Source of the DNA: Peltaster fructicola
Lineage: Eukaryota; Ascomycota; Dothideomycetes
Direction of reading: 5' to 3'
Assembly (NCBI GenBank): GCA_001592805.2
Contig: CP051142.1
Location: forward strand, 496,001-560,000
Length of the DNA: 64,000 nt
The notes below the pieces were generated by a model that had not been told where the DNA came from, ran no database searches, and saw nothing but the letters and a program-made list of their open reading frames with translations. Position numbers and translations under genes: made by a program. This document shows positions 1 to 10,611 of the stretch, one piece after another; the first letter of the stretch is position 1, and each line of letters starts with the position of its first letter.

Positions 1-974
1 GTTGACGATATCGACCTGGTGGAAGAATATCAGGCTGTTGAGCACAGAGAAGGTAGGATCATCGAGGAAGCGAGCAAGGACCACGTCCTTGAGGTAGAGT
101 AGTCGGTATGTGTAGTGGATCTTTCTTCGTATATCTGGGTTGTCGATCGGAACGACCTCCTTGAATTTGGAAGAATCGGAGAGGTATTGTCGATGGTTTG
201 CGCGGTGTGATGGAAAATCAGGATCGTCTGAAGAACAGTCAGTGAAGCTCTGCAAAACGATTTGCACAACCCACATTCAAGGGCGCCCACAACACCCATA
301 ATCGCTTGATCAGTAACAACATATTCAATGATTGAAGTATCATTGAGCAGAATCAGATGTTTCATAATGAGGCATAGCTTGTGCAGGTCGACCAGCGACT
401 GTAGATGCTCGGCCGCGTCGACCAGAGGCGTCAGTTTCGTAATGTACATATGTTCGGGGTTCATGACAAATTTTGCGAGAGCATCGCGGCCGGCTGGTGA
501 AGCCTGGGCAGCGCGTATCGTGCCTTCGATCTCGTCAAGTCGGCCAAGTTGTGGATCAGGTAGGACGATGGGATGGCCAGGGTCGAGCAAGTCGTCTGAT
601 AGCCCGTCATCCGGTGCCAGCGCAGCCAGGCGTGTCTGAACGTCGTTCACGAACTCCCATATGGCTGCGCATCCATCGGCTTCCTGGAAGCTGAGCGCCA
701 TGTCGATGCCATTGGCTTCTGTCCACACGATGAGCGTCTCTTGCTGCTTCTGATAGCCATCATCCTTAGTAATGCGCGTTTCGAGCAGCGCGCGTTCGGG
801 ATCTTCTTCGCTGACTACTAAGATGTGAGCTTCTGGATTGTCCGGCGTGGACGTCGCATTCGAGTGTATCGTGCCTGAGCAGAAGCCTGTGCCGCGATCA
901 TACCAGTCATTGTTCTTGAGCTCGTACACCTTTACGCGCTTGCTGTTGTTGGCCGGCGGCGCAGCCAGTGCCAT
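1..974 (-). CDS. PSY2: Protein phosphatase 4 regulatory subunit 3 (Psy2/SMEK), N-terminal part
   Basis: Regulatory subunit of protein phosphatase 4, which in the known family targets the phosphatase to DNA-damage and checkpoint substrates in the nucleus. The N-terminus reads as the family's EVH1/RanBP-like domain: KVYELKNNDWYDRGTGFC, then WTEANGIDMALSFQEADGCA. The Smk-1 region follows, with LCLIMKHLILLNDTSIIEYV and VVGALEYDPDF. Exon 1 is 974-275 and a 47-base GT-AG intron is 274-228. Splicing joins GALE to YDPDFPSHRANHRQYLS and restores the conserved Smk-1 sequence. Exon 2 runs off the left end, so the C-terminal part is missing because of the window edge, not decay. The start is the first ATG of the open frame, followed by a low-complexity MALAAPPANN leader. 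Family assignment is firm. Confidence 0.9.
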
Positions 975-1884
975 CGTCGCCGGCGCTGAGGGACGATGCG
1001 CACCAGAAGGTCCAGTTTCAGCGAAACCTCCTCCACCACCTTCGTGCGACGGCGTCGTAAGCGAGCAGGCCTTTCCTTCGTCTAGACGCGAATGTCGTTG
1101 TCGCTGTCGTCGTTGTCGCGTGTGTGGTGAGGCTCTGCGAGCGGCGCACTAGGTACCAAGAGATCGTCGGGCGGGTACGGGAGACCTGAATGCGCCCAGG
1201 TAGGTGCGAAGGGCGTGTATTGGTGAAGGGTTTCGAGAAACGAGCGTGTACTGCTGCTGGGGAATGCACAGACGAGCAGCAATGATGCGATGTTGCGACG
1301 GCCGCCGTAAAGGCGTGGCCTACTCGGTTGTGTAGCGGTCGCGTGTCGCGAACCTGCGCAAAAGGCTTGAGGAAGTGGGAGATGGCAAAATGATCTGTGC
1401 ACAAGACAAGCGGCTGATAGCGCGTAGTGCAGAGCGCAGAAGTTCTCAAGTGCTCACTGACACAATCCGGAGTTGGGAAAGCCAGGGATCTGTAGAAGGA
1501 TTAAATTTGGCGAGAGAGTTGCGCACAGTCGTGACTCGAGGATGTAATGTGCTGGTGGATGAGAAGTGGTTGCGACAGAAAGTGCAACCAGCATGCAACG
1601 TCATGGGCTATTTGTGGCAATAGCGTCTAACCTCACTTGATAATGTTACACAATCCGGCTGCAGACATAAGACAGCTGTCAGTCATTTCAGGAGACTAAC
1701 ATATGGCAATTGACTCTCAGCAGAGCGTTCGCACGCGATGTATGATTGAATGATCTCTTATTTGTACACGGTGCTCATGGTGGAGAGTGAAGAGCATCCT
1801 TCGGAGAGCAGTGCTTCGAGGATTGTAGGTCATCCTAGAAGTGATGGCATATGTCAGGACGACATGCCTTGGACATCAACATCT
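975..1884. other. Intergenic region between PSY2 and RING gene
   Basis: This is the upstream region of PSY2 plus the 3' flank of the RING gene. I saw no protein family, tRNA or repeat here. The short open frames on both strands look like chance. Confidence 0.6.
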
Positions 1885-4577
1885 TCAGCGCCAATTCCTC
1901 TCACGATCCTGCTCATCGAAGTGAATCTCTCCTTCATATCGTGCTCTGGGTTTTGATCGCTTCTTCTTGCTGCCATGGTCATCAGTCCCATTAGCATCAT
2001 CGCGACCACGTTTGCCAGTGTGGGAGCCTTGTCGCCGTTCAGCGTCTCTCTGCAGACGTTGCTCTTTCATACGCTCTCGCTCCTCGGCGTATGGATCGCC
2101 ACGAGAATGTGTCGTGCCTGAAGCATTCTTGCCAGACTTGGTACCCTTGATCTTGAACCCGATATCGTCTTGTGGTTCTTCCAAGATGGGTCGAGTCTGG
2201 CGTTGCTTATGTGATGCTTCTTCTGCTGGCTCACTCTCATATTTGTCCTCTCTATCACGGCGAGACCTATGTGATCGGGACTTTCGGCGATCATAGTCAT
2301 CTTCGTCCTTGTCCTTGTCCTTGTCCTTGTCACGGCTACGGTGGCTGTCGCGATGCTTCTCGCGGCTTCTGTCACGACGTGAACGTTCTTTGTCGTCTCG
2401 GTGTCGATGGCGACGGTGATGTTCATCCTCTGGAGTTCCTGACCTCGATCGCTTCTTGTCGTGGTATTCCTTCTCATCATCATACTCACGACCACGCTTA
2501 CGCTCCTTACGCCTGTGCCTATCTCCCTTGTCCCGGTCGTCTCGACCGTACTTGTCCTCGTCCTCGTACTCTTTCTTCGGACTGCGGCTCCTATGTCTCT
2601 TGTGCCTGTGCTCATGACGTGGCGGAGATCGCGAGCGAGAGCGTGTATCTCGATGGCTTCGATCGCGCTCGTCTCGTGCGTGGCTTTGCTCTTCGTCTTC
2701 GGTCCCACGACGTCGGTCAGCCGATGGACCCGTGGGTGCGTTCAGTGGCGCTGCTTGGTCCCTGCTTGCCGGTCGTGCGGTGTCAGGAGCTACTTGAGGT
2801 CGAGAGAAACGTCCACTATTAGGCAAGCCTTCCCTCATGGCACGGGGTCCTGTAGGTGCATTGACCGGTGGAGCTGGAGCTGGAGCCGGTGTCGACTCGG
2901 TGAAGTCCTGCTCCAATTGATCATGTGGGACGTCGTTGTGCGAACCGTCCCAGCCATTGACTGGAGTCGCTTCGGTTTGGGCATCACCAGTCACGGCGTC
3001 TGTACCGTTGTCTTGGTGGGTATCATCTTGCTGAGTGTTAGCAAGCGCTCCAGACACAGCAGTCTGCCAGGTGGGAGTCGACACAGCAGTGTACATCAGG
3101 GCAGGCTTACCATGTTGGTGGGTATCATCATGCTCGACGTCAGCATTATGGCCGCCGCTCTGTCCGGTGACCTGTTCGTCAACATCATTGATGGCTTTCT
3201 GATCATAAACATTAGTTCCATGATCGGATTCAGCGGCATAGTCTCTCTGGTAGCCGTTCTGGTTGAAGTTCTGGTGGCCATATTGCTGTTGCTGCCAGCC
3301 ACCTCTGCCACGACCACGGGAGAAACCTTGACCGCGACCACGAAAGTTCTGGTTGTGGCCGTAGCCACGACCATAACCACGATTAGATTGGGAGAAGTGT
3401 TGGCCATGGGCTCGATTATCAAATCGATTGCCGTATTGATTATATGGGTTGAAGTCATTCATGTCCCCCATACCAGGCATAGATCCGAAGCCGTTCATCA
3501 TGTTGCCATTCATCATATTGGCCATCCCTGCGAACCCACCATTGAACATCATAGACGGCTCCATCATGCCTGTGAAGCATGTCAGTACTTGAGTGTATTT
3601 ACAGGCAGCATCAGACTTACCCATCATGTTTGGCATCATTCCAAATGGTGGCATGCCCATACCAGGTTGCATTGCCATCATAGGATTGAATCCTGGCATG
3701 CCAAAGCCCATATTGAAGCCCTGCTGGTTGTCGAAGCCCATGTTCTGCTGCCCATCCTGTTGATATTGCTGCGTCTCCTCCTCAGCATTCGCCTGCTCCT
3801 CATGGGCCTGCTCTTCCTGTGTATCCTCGGCGGCAGGTATTTTCGCAAAGCCCTGTGGGTGGTCTTGATCCGGTCGCTCAGTGATGATCTCGATGTTATC
3901 GCCATCATCCTCGAAGTCGTCGTCTTCTTGCTCAACTGTTGCTGGTTCTGTCGGATTCTGTCTGGTGTCAGGAGTTGCATTGCATACAATTTCTCTTGAA
4001 CGATACCTGTTCTGCTTCAGCCTCAACCGAGGGCTGTGCTACGGCTGTATCTATAGTCTGTCCGGCAGGCGCAATCTGCTCCTGCGCTTTTGGCGTCTCT
4101 ACAGCCGGCGTGGTAGCTGGTATCTGCTCGATGTCCGGCGTAGCCTGACTGTGTTCCGCCTCTTTTGCAACTGCAGCGGCCGCAGCGGCCGCAGCATTGT
4201 TGCGCTTTTGCAGTTCTCCTTTGATGTGCGCTTTGAGTGTCGTTCTTGTCCGTTTGTCTTCGCGTGTCATGTCAGGTGAGATCTTATGCTCACAGACTGG
4301 ACAGTTGCCGGACAATTTGGATGAACCTGCGGCATCCAATCAGCGATTGCTTCGATTGACATCGAGATGATCTTACATGGTCCGCAGATGGTGGTGTCGC
4401 AGCAATCGGTCTTCATAGCTTCGACCACAGCTTTGTTACATATGGCGCATCGCAACCTGTTGGGAAGCTTCTCCCAGTCAAGATTGCTGTCGTCCATCAG
4501 CATCTCACATCCATAATGAAGCAAGTCGCCATTACTCACGTCGCGTATTCATACTCAGCCTCTGTGAGCGTCGCCAT
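1885..4577 (-). CDS. RING-finger protein with RGG- and RS-rich low-complexity tail (RBBP6/Mpe1-like, no DWNN domain)
   Basis: Probable nuclear RNA-processing factor. Five exons: 4577-4540, 4486-4377, 4326-4007, 3957-3621 and 3569-1885, with introns of 49-53 bases, giving about 829 residues. Splicing builds a RING/U-box-like finger near residues 23-55: LRCAICNKAVVEAMKTDCC, then TICGPCSSKLSGNCPVC. Downstream lie an Ala run, a Met/Gly/Phe-rich stretch (GMPGFNPMMAMQPGMGMPP), an RGG region (RGRGQGFSRGRGRGG) and a long Arg/Ser/Asp/Lys domain like SR proteins. RBBP6/Mpe1 proteins of the cleavage and polyadenylation machinery pair such a RING with SR-rich tails, but they start with a DWNN ubiquitin-like domain. 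Here the first exon is only 38 bases (MATLTEAEYEYAT), so DWNN is absent. E3 ligase or RNA-processing function is inferred. Confidence 0.72.
2305..2331 (-). repeat. Hexanucleotide microsatellite inside the RING gene coding sequence
   Basis: Four and a half copies of a GTCCTT unit lie on the plus strand. On the coding strand this is AAGGAC, encoding a Lys-Asp run within the charged tail. The unit length is a multiple of three, so copy-number change would keep the frame. Confidence 0.85.
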
Positions 4578-5134
4578 GTTGTCCTTGTTGCGATCGACTG
4601 GTGCTTTGTAGGCTATGTGAGTGCTGCCAGTCGGATAGGCTTTATGATCGTCAAAGGGATTCTCAGAGCTGGGTGGGCTCAGGTATTAGAGCTCGTCATG
4701 GCGCTCGCACAAACAAGGATTGTGCTTCTATCCATCGAATGTCTAAAGAAATCTCTATGTCGCGTGTGAAGACTGAGCTCAAATTGGAGACATCGCGACG
4801 CGGGCCGCCAGAGACCGATTGCCGTTGTCCGCTAAGCAGCCAATCACGAGCGAGATTCATAAAACAACATGGAAGACGATACAGTATGATTATCTTCTCT
4901 GTGTCATTCCAGCATGGCCCGTGGCGACGGCATGCCCATTGCCTGGTGAACTCTTTGCTCGACCCGTGATAGCTCTCGAAGTGGTTCGTCGAACAGTCCG
5001 GCCCAGCTCGCTGTGACAGCAACCGACCGTGGTGAATCGTTGACGTCGTCGGCGCACAGATCAACCAGCAATGTCAATGGCACATCTCACGAGTATTTCC
5101 TGGTGTAATCCTTCCTCAGTCGGCGCACAACAAC
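4578..5134. promoter_or_regulatory. Divergent intergenic region between RING gene and esterase
   Basis: The two flanking genes point away from this 557-base stretch, so it must hold both promoters and 5' UTRs. I saw no clear TATA box, repeat or tRNA in it. Confidence 0.5.
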
Positions 5135-6355
5135 ATGATCCTAGATCAGATCGAATGGAGCGACTGTGCTGTCTTCCTGCTTGCTCTCATACCTCAGCTT
5201 CTCCTTCATGTCCCTATCCTAGAGCTATTACAATGTGCTGCCATCGCGGTACCGTTCATCGGTACGTCTACTGAATGTCGCGCGGGTCTTCTGCTAACTC
5301 AGGAAGTGCTCGTGATGCCACTTCAGCTAATACACGAGCGGTACCTTACACCAAAGAAGCAGCAGTCGCTCTTCATCCAGCAAGCCACTGTCTTCCAGGA
5401 TGTCGTGATCAGATGCGTACGTTTCGCCTTCGCGAACATACAGTCGAGCATAGGCAAAGTCTTCTTCTCGAAATGGGTCTCGTTGCCGTTCATGCGTTAC
5501 AGGATGCTCAGAAATGGCATCTTGCAAAGCCCTGTACATTACCGCGAAGTCGACACCGGACGATCGAAGTGCATATACATCGTTGAAGACGACTCCAGAC
5601 CGCCGAGCATACTCATATACTACTCGCATGGCGGTGGCATGACCATGGGCTCGCCATACTTTTACATGGAGTTTTTGATGGCCTGGATTGCGTTGCTCAA
5701 GGAGGCAGGGCATCCAAATCCCGCAGTACTCGCGATTGATTACACGCTGGTTCCTGGAGCCACCTATCCTACGCAGGTTCAAGAGATGCTTGACGGTTAC
5801 AAGCATGCTCTGAGCTTGGTTCCGGATTCATCTCGAATCGTGGTCAGTGGTGACTCTGCTGGAGGAACATTGGTCTTGAGCTTGCTGCTCACGCTGACGA
5901 TGACGAGCGATGGACGAAAGAGCAAGCCAGCTCTGGCGGTGCTCATCTCACCTTGGACAACACTCGTGTCTGACAACAACCGTAACACTCCGTCAGACTA
6001 TCTGGATGCAAATACGTTGAAGAAGTATGGCCAGCAGTATATCGGCAAGCTGGCGCAGTCAGGCGATGCGCGCGTCTCCCCAGGTAATTGCAAGGACCTT
6101 GCTTTGTGGAAGCGAGCTGCGCCGACTGAGGGCATGTACTTCATCTATGGCCAGGAGGAATTTTTCGGGCCGGAGATCAGAGATATGATCTCGGTGTTGA
6201 AGAAGGCAGACATTCTGATCGACTCTTACGAGGAGAGCCATTGGATACATGCTTGGCCCGTTGTGAAACTCTTCTTGTGTAACGAGGCATCAGACAGACT
6301 TGGAGGACTTCGGCGTATGGTCAAGGCCATCGACGATCGTATGTCAGCTGTATAG
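5135..6355 (+). CDS. Alpha/beta hydrolase of the hormone-sensitive-lipase type (steryl-acetyl-hydrolase/esterase-like)
   Basis: Carboxylic-ester hydrolase, probably membrane-anchored. A hydrophobic N-terminal segment (AVFLLALIPQLLLHVPILEL) resembles the anchor of Say1-type deacetylases. The HSL oxyanion motif appears as YSHGGGMTMG and the nucleophile elbow as VVSGDSAGGTLVLS, with catalytic Ser in GDSAG. A late His (EESHWIHAWPV) could complete the triad. I infer a 45-base intron at 5262-5306 (GTACGT donor, CTAAC branch, AAG acceptor). Removing it replaces an unlikely Cys/Arg/Gly insert with PFIVLVMPLQLIHERYLTP, which reads like other family members. With the intron the protein is 391 residues, without it 406. 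It is tail-to-tail with PUS1, with 73 bases between the two. The natural substrate cannot be told from sequence. Confidence 0.85.
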   Translation: MILDQIEWSDCAVFLLALIPQLLLHVPILELLQCAAIAVPFIGTSTECRAGLLLTQEVLVMPLQLIHERYLTPKKQQSLFIQQATVFQDVVIRCVRFAFANIQSSIGKVFFSKWVSLPFMRYRMLRNGILQSPVHYREVDTGRSKCIYIVEDDSRPPSILIYYSHGGGMTMGSPYFYMEFLMAWIALLKEAGHPNPAVLAIDYTLVPGATYPTQVQEMLDGYKHALSLVPDSSRIVVSGDSAGGTLVLSLLLTLTMTSDGRKSKPALAVLISPWTTLVSDNNRNTPSDYLDANTLKKYGQQYIGKLAQSGDARVSPGNCKDLALWKRAAPTEGMYFIYGQEEFFGPEIRDMISVLKKADILIDSYEESHWIHAWPVVKLFLCNEASDRLGGLRRMVKAIDDRMSAV

Positions 6356-6428
6356 AGCATACATAGCGCTATGTGTTCACTTTCCATCGAGTGACCACAG
6401 CCACATTCTCCTCCTATACTGCACTCCA

Positions 6429-8278
6429 TCACTTGTCCTCGCCATAGCCTTCTCTACGACCATAGCCCTCAGTGGCTGCAAGACCTTTGCTGGTCACAAA
6501 TAGGAAGCTAGGCTCCCGGAAGTGATCGACATGGTTGAAGAATCTCGAGAACTCGCCGTTCTCTTCCTCCTCAGCAAACATCTTTGCATAGATCTCCTTT
6601 CGCTTGAAGGCTTCAATGTTATCCTCATACTTGTCGAAGGTGAGCTCAGCTCGGTCGTTCTTTGGCGCAGTGAATTTGTTGTAGCTTTCGAAAACTGGTC
6701 GCTCCAACATGAGTCCTAGCCCAGGGACCTTCGGGATTGAATATCGAAGTGGTCCAAAGCTATGCTTCATCGTATCCAGCGAACTGCCGCAACGCACGAG
6801 TAATGCGACCATGCTGACCATCTTTCGAATCTGATGCATCATGAAACTCTGGCCATGAACCTTAAGAGAAAGCCACTCAGTCTTGGCTGAGTCCTCACCC
6901 TCTCCAATCAATATCGGCTTTCCATTCACCACAAAACTCTTGATGTGCCTCTGCGCGCTCGGGTCATGGTGCGTTTTCTGTATGGTGTAGTTGTGGTAAT
7001 TTTGAGTACCCACGAAGTTGGACAGTGCCGTTCGTACACGATCGATTCGTTCCTCTGGCAGTCGGTAACGTCGTTTGGCTGCCATGTACGCTTGGCGCAA
7101 CTGCTTAGTAGCAGCTCGTAGTCGTAGTGTTCTCTGATCAACCTCCTGTGGCGGCTTTGCCAGGACTTCCACTTCCTCCTGCACAGCATCTACTGCTGGC
7201 ACCGCGTCCGCATGTGGCTGTGTATCGTTACTTTCATCAGCATCGGCTTGTTCGTCCTTCTCGGCAGCTTGAGTGGTAGCCAATTGTGTTGCGCTAGCCT
7301 CGTCTTCGCCGCGCAGGGCACTGACGACCTCTGCTCGAATGTCCTCATCTATCGCGTCGACGACAGGTTTGATATACTTTTCTTCAACCTCCGCCCAGAA
7401 TCCTCTCACTTCCTGTTGTCGAGCTTCGTATGCTTCCCTATCGCCGACCTCATCTGCCGTTGCCTCAAGCTGCTTACCCAGAAAACTGCTTGGATGTGGT
7501 GGAAGGAATGCATAACTTGGAATCAGGTACTCATACCATCTTGAGTCACAGGCCTGATAGCAGTTGAAGCTACCGGTTGTGCGCTCGATGCCCCATACTC
7601 GAATCTGGTCAGGTAATTCCGCATTGATCTTGTCAACAATGTCTGCATCCTCAATGATCAACTTCAAGCTGATCATATTGCCTGCTGCATGTACTCCTTT
7701 GTCCGTGCGCGCGCAACGTATAAGCGCAGCCTTCTTTGGATCATCAGCGTTGGCTTTGCTGATGGCACCAGCTCTGACGAACGCCTGGAATAGCTCTCCT
7801 TCAATCGTACGTTCAGTTGTTGAGATCTGCATGCCCTTGTATCCTGTCCCAGCATAGCCGATCATGACTGCGACTTTGCGCTTGGGTCGACGTTCTTCAG
7901 CTTCAATCTCTTCTTTCGAGAAACCGACATTGTACACCGCTGTGGAAGCTTCATCGCGGCGACGTTCTCCTGCAGCTGCTACCTTCTCTCGCTTGTCTAT
8001 ATTTTGACGGCTGGTGATCAGGTCAGTGTCCTCAGCAACAGCGTCAGATACATGTCCACTTACAGATATTCCCCTCGACCCAGATCGCGTTTCTTATGTC
8101 GCTTATCGTGTTTAGCGGCAGGTCCTCGAGCTCCTCTGCTTTGGCTCGAGTCATCAAACCTCTTGCGCTTCCGACTATCGACTTGTGCAATTGTGTCTGT
8201 TTCGTTCGTCGCTGGTGTGGCAGCGACTTTGTCCAATTGATTGCTGGCCTCTTCAAGGATAGCCATCGAGTGCTCCAT
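6429..8278 (-). CDS. PUS1: tRNA pseudouridine synthase Pus1
   Basis: Converts uridine to pseudouridine at several tRNA and some mRNA or snRNA positions, in the nucleus and possibly mitochondria. Two exons, 8278-8064 and 8010-6429, flank a 53-base GT-AG intron. Splicing joins DLGRGEYL to RQNIDKREKVA, giving 598 residues. The TruA-type core opens with KVAVMIGYAGTGYKGMQ. The catalytic Asp lies in CARTDKGVHAAGN, and a late block is GQSFMMHQIRKMVSMVA. A Glu/Ala/Asp-rich insert of about 80 residues interrupts the middle, as is common in fungal Pus1. A basic stretch (DSRKRKRFDD) near the N-terminus could be a nuclear localisation signal. It shares a 129-base promoter region with the mitochondrial methionyl-tRNA synthetase. 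Confidence 0.95.
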
Positions 8279-8407
8279 GTTGGCTGACAGACGAGCATTG
8301 AGCGAAACGTGGTTGAAGTTCTGCTCAAATTATTTGATCGCATGCAGCATCACCGAGATGTGGTCTGTGCGCATCACCGATGCTATGGATTTGATGAACG
8401 AAGCTCC
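8279..8407. promoter_or_regulatory. Compact bidirectional promoter of PUS1 and MSM1
   Basis: Only 129 bases separate the start codons of two divergent genes, both acting on tRNA function. Shared control is plausible. The first in-frame start of the synthetase frame lies at 8309, inside this interval, so the exact right border depends on start choice. Confidence 0.55.
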
Positions 8408-10249
8408 ATGAGCTCAAGAACACTACCTTCATACATGCGGACTACATCGAGACAGGCACTCACGCCCCTGCAGTCGCTGTTAATCCGACTATGGCGTCCC
8501 CAATGGACGTGCCGTGCTCGTCAGCCTCCCTCCTGGGTGCAAACTGCGCACGCATACAGTACGAACAAAAAGGATAAACCATACTACGTTACTACGCCCA
8601 TATTCTACGTCAACGCCGCACCTCATGTCGGGCACATGTACAACATGGTACTCACGGACGTACTCAAGAGGTGGCAAGAGTTGAAAGGACGAAAAGCTAT
8701 TCTGTGTACTGGAACAGACGAGCATGGACTCAAGATGCAACAAGCAGCCGCCAAAGCTGAAATGGAACCTCAAGCACTCTGCGACCAGAATGCTCAAACC
8801 TTTCAGGATCTTGCTGCGAGCATCGGTATAAGTAATGACATCTTCATACGCACGACGGACAAGCGACATCGAGAGGCTGTAGAATATGCATGGCAGATGC
8901 TGCAAGAGCGTGGCTACATATACGAGAGCAAGCATGAGGGATGGTACAGCGTGTCGGACGAAACTTTCTATCCTCCCAGCCAGGTGCAGCTCATCGTTGA
9001 TCCACCAACTGGACGAAAGATCATGACAAGCATTGAGACTGGCAAAGAGGTTGAATGGACAAGCGAGAGAAACTATCACTTCAGACTATCAGCTTTTCGC
9101 GAGAAGCTCCTAGCATGGTATGCGTCTAATCCTGCTTGGATCGTGCCAAAGGCGCGCATGGAAGACGTGGTGCAGCAAGTTTCAGAGAATCTTGAAGACT
9201 TGTCCATCTCAAGACCTGTCAGTCGTTTGACCTGGGGCATACAAGTGCCAAATGATGCGTCGCAGACAATATACGTATGGCTAGATGCCCTACTGAACTA
9301 CGCGACAGCAGCTGGATATCCTTTCACACCTGGGAATGAATTGGAAGGAGGCTGGCCTGCCGACATACATGTGATTGGCAAGGATATCGTACGCTTCCAC
9401 TGCATATACTGGCCGGCGTTCTTGATGGCATTGAATCTACCACTTCCAAAACAAATTCTGACACATGCTCACTGGACACTGGGCAAGCAGAAGATGGCGA
9501 AAAGTACCGGTAATGTGGTCAACCCATTCTGGGCGCTCGACCGCTTCGGCATGGATGCGCTTCGATGGTACCTGATCCATGATGGCGGCATTGAGGACGA
9601 TGCTGATTATGACAATGACTTCATCGTTGCGAAGTACAAAAAAGGTCTCCAAGGTGGACTGGGTAATCTTACAAGTCGAATCACTCGTGGAAGAGGCTGG
9701 GACGTCCGACGTGCTGTTCAACACTTCGCTGGCCACCCCAAACTCATTTACGAGAACGCTGACGAACCAATGAAGCACTTCTGCGGCAATCTCAGATCTG
9801 CCTTGGACGACACCCAGCATGCTATGAATCAGCTGCTACCGAACAAGGCGCTTCAGCGGATCATGAAACTGATCTATGATGCTAATGGATACATCCAACA
9901 CCATTCACCCTGGCTTCTAGTCTCGAAGCTACAGGCTATTGCTGCAGACACCACTGGTCAATCACTTCACGATCTCGGCAAAGAGGGTCAGAGCGCAGAG
10001 AGCCTCGAGGCAGATATCGATCGTACCATCTACCTCTGTGCGGAGAGTCTTCGAATTGCAGGAATAATGCTTCAGGCATTCATACCCGATTCTGCGAAGC
10101 GGTTGCTCGATATGCTTGGCGTGGCTGACAATCGTAGGACTGTTGAGTGGTGTGAGTCAGGTAAGGATACTGACTATGGCACCCCGATGGTCGAGCTGGG
10201 CAAGGGTGAGAAAGGTGTGCTCTTCCCAGCTCTGATTTGCGATCGATGA
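8408..10249 (+). CDS. MSM1: Methionyl-tRNA synthetase, mitochondrial
   Basis: Charges mitochondrial tRNA-Met with methionine. It is a class I synthetase: the HIGH motif is HVGH in NAAPHVGHMYNMVLTDVL and the KMSKS loop is KMAKS in GKQKMAKSTGNVVNP. The frame is uninterrupted and extends upstream to 8309. I prefer the ATG at 8408 or 8435, because these give a leader rich in Arg and hydroxylated residues that ends in AHAYSTNKKDKPYYVTTPIF, which looks like a mitochondrial targeting peptide. Length is about 613 residues from 8408. The short form lacks the C-terminal tRNA-binding extension of cytosolic enzymes, which fits the mitochondrial type. The C-terminal anticodon-binding helices are intact. 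Confidence 0.94.
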   Translation: MSSRTLPSYMRTTSRQALTPLQSLLIRLWRPQWTCRARQPPSWVQTAHAYSTNKKDKPYYVTTPIFYVNAAPHVGHMYNMVLTDVLKRWQELKGRKAILCTGTDEHGLKMQQAAAKAEMEPQALCDQNAQTFQDLAASIGISNDIFIRTTDKRHREAVEYAWQMLQERGYIYESKHEGWYSVSDETFYPPSQVQLIVDPPTGRKIMTSIETGKEVEWTSERNYHFRLSAFREKLLAWYASNPAWIVPKARMEDVVQQVSENLEDLSISRPVSRLTWGIQVPNDASQTIYVWLDALLNYATAAGYPFTPGNELEGGWPADIHVIGKDIVRFHCIYWPAFLMALNLPLPKQILTHAHWTLGKQKMAKSTGNVVNPFWALDRFGMDALRWYLIHDGGIEDDADYDNDFIVAKYKKGLQGGLGNLTSRITRGRGWDVRRAVQHFAGHPKLIYENADEPMKHFCGNLRSALDDTQHAMNQLLPNKALQRIMKLIYDANGYIQHHSPWLLVSKLQAIAADTTGQSLHDLGKEGQSAESLEADIDRTIYLCAESLRIAGIMLQAFIPDSAKRLLDMLGVADNRRTVEWCESGKDTDYGTPMVELGKGEKGVLFPALICDR

Positions 10250-10611
10250 AGCAAGCTTGTACTCTGGGTGGTGTTGTCTAGCGACTATAAGCTCGTGTGT
10301 ACAGATAATGTAACATATGATAAAATCCGTGGCTGCAATTCACATAACGTGACGCCAAGACTGGATTAGCAGCGACATCAAGACAGCTGACCACTATCGT
10401 CCGTCTCATTTCCACTATGCGCTCACTAAGCACACGATTGCTCGATGGCGTGGCTACAGCCTCGTTGATGTCGTCTGGTCCACGGCGGTAGCACCTTGAT
10501 GGTTGTCCAAACAAAGCACAACCCAACCTCGACCTGCACATCGCATCGCCAGCCTTCCCCATACATGTACTCCGTTGATCCTGATCCCCTCTGTCAAAGT
10601 AGGAGAGCTGC
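10250..10611. other. Intergenic region, no feature seen
   Basis: This is the 3' flank of MSM1 and the promoter/5' UTR of the flavin oxidoreductase. I saw no repeat, tRNA or protein-coding signal. Confidence 0.5.

Noticed and set aside
2461-3999. 512-codon open frame on the plus strand inside the RING gene
   Set aside because: It is antisense to the low-complexity coding sequence, has hydrophobic nonsense composition and no family signature.
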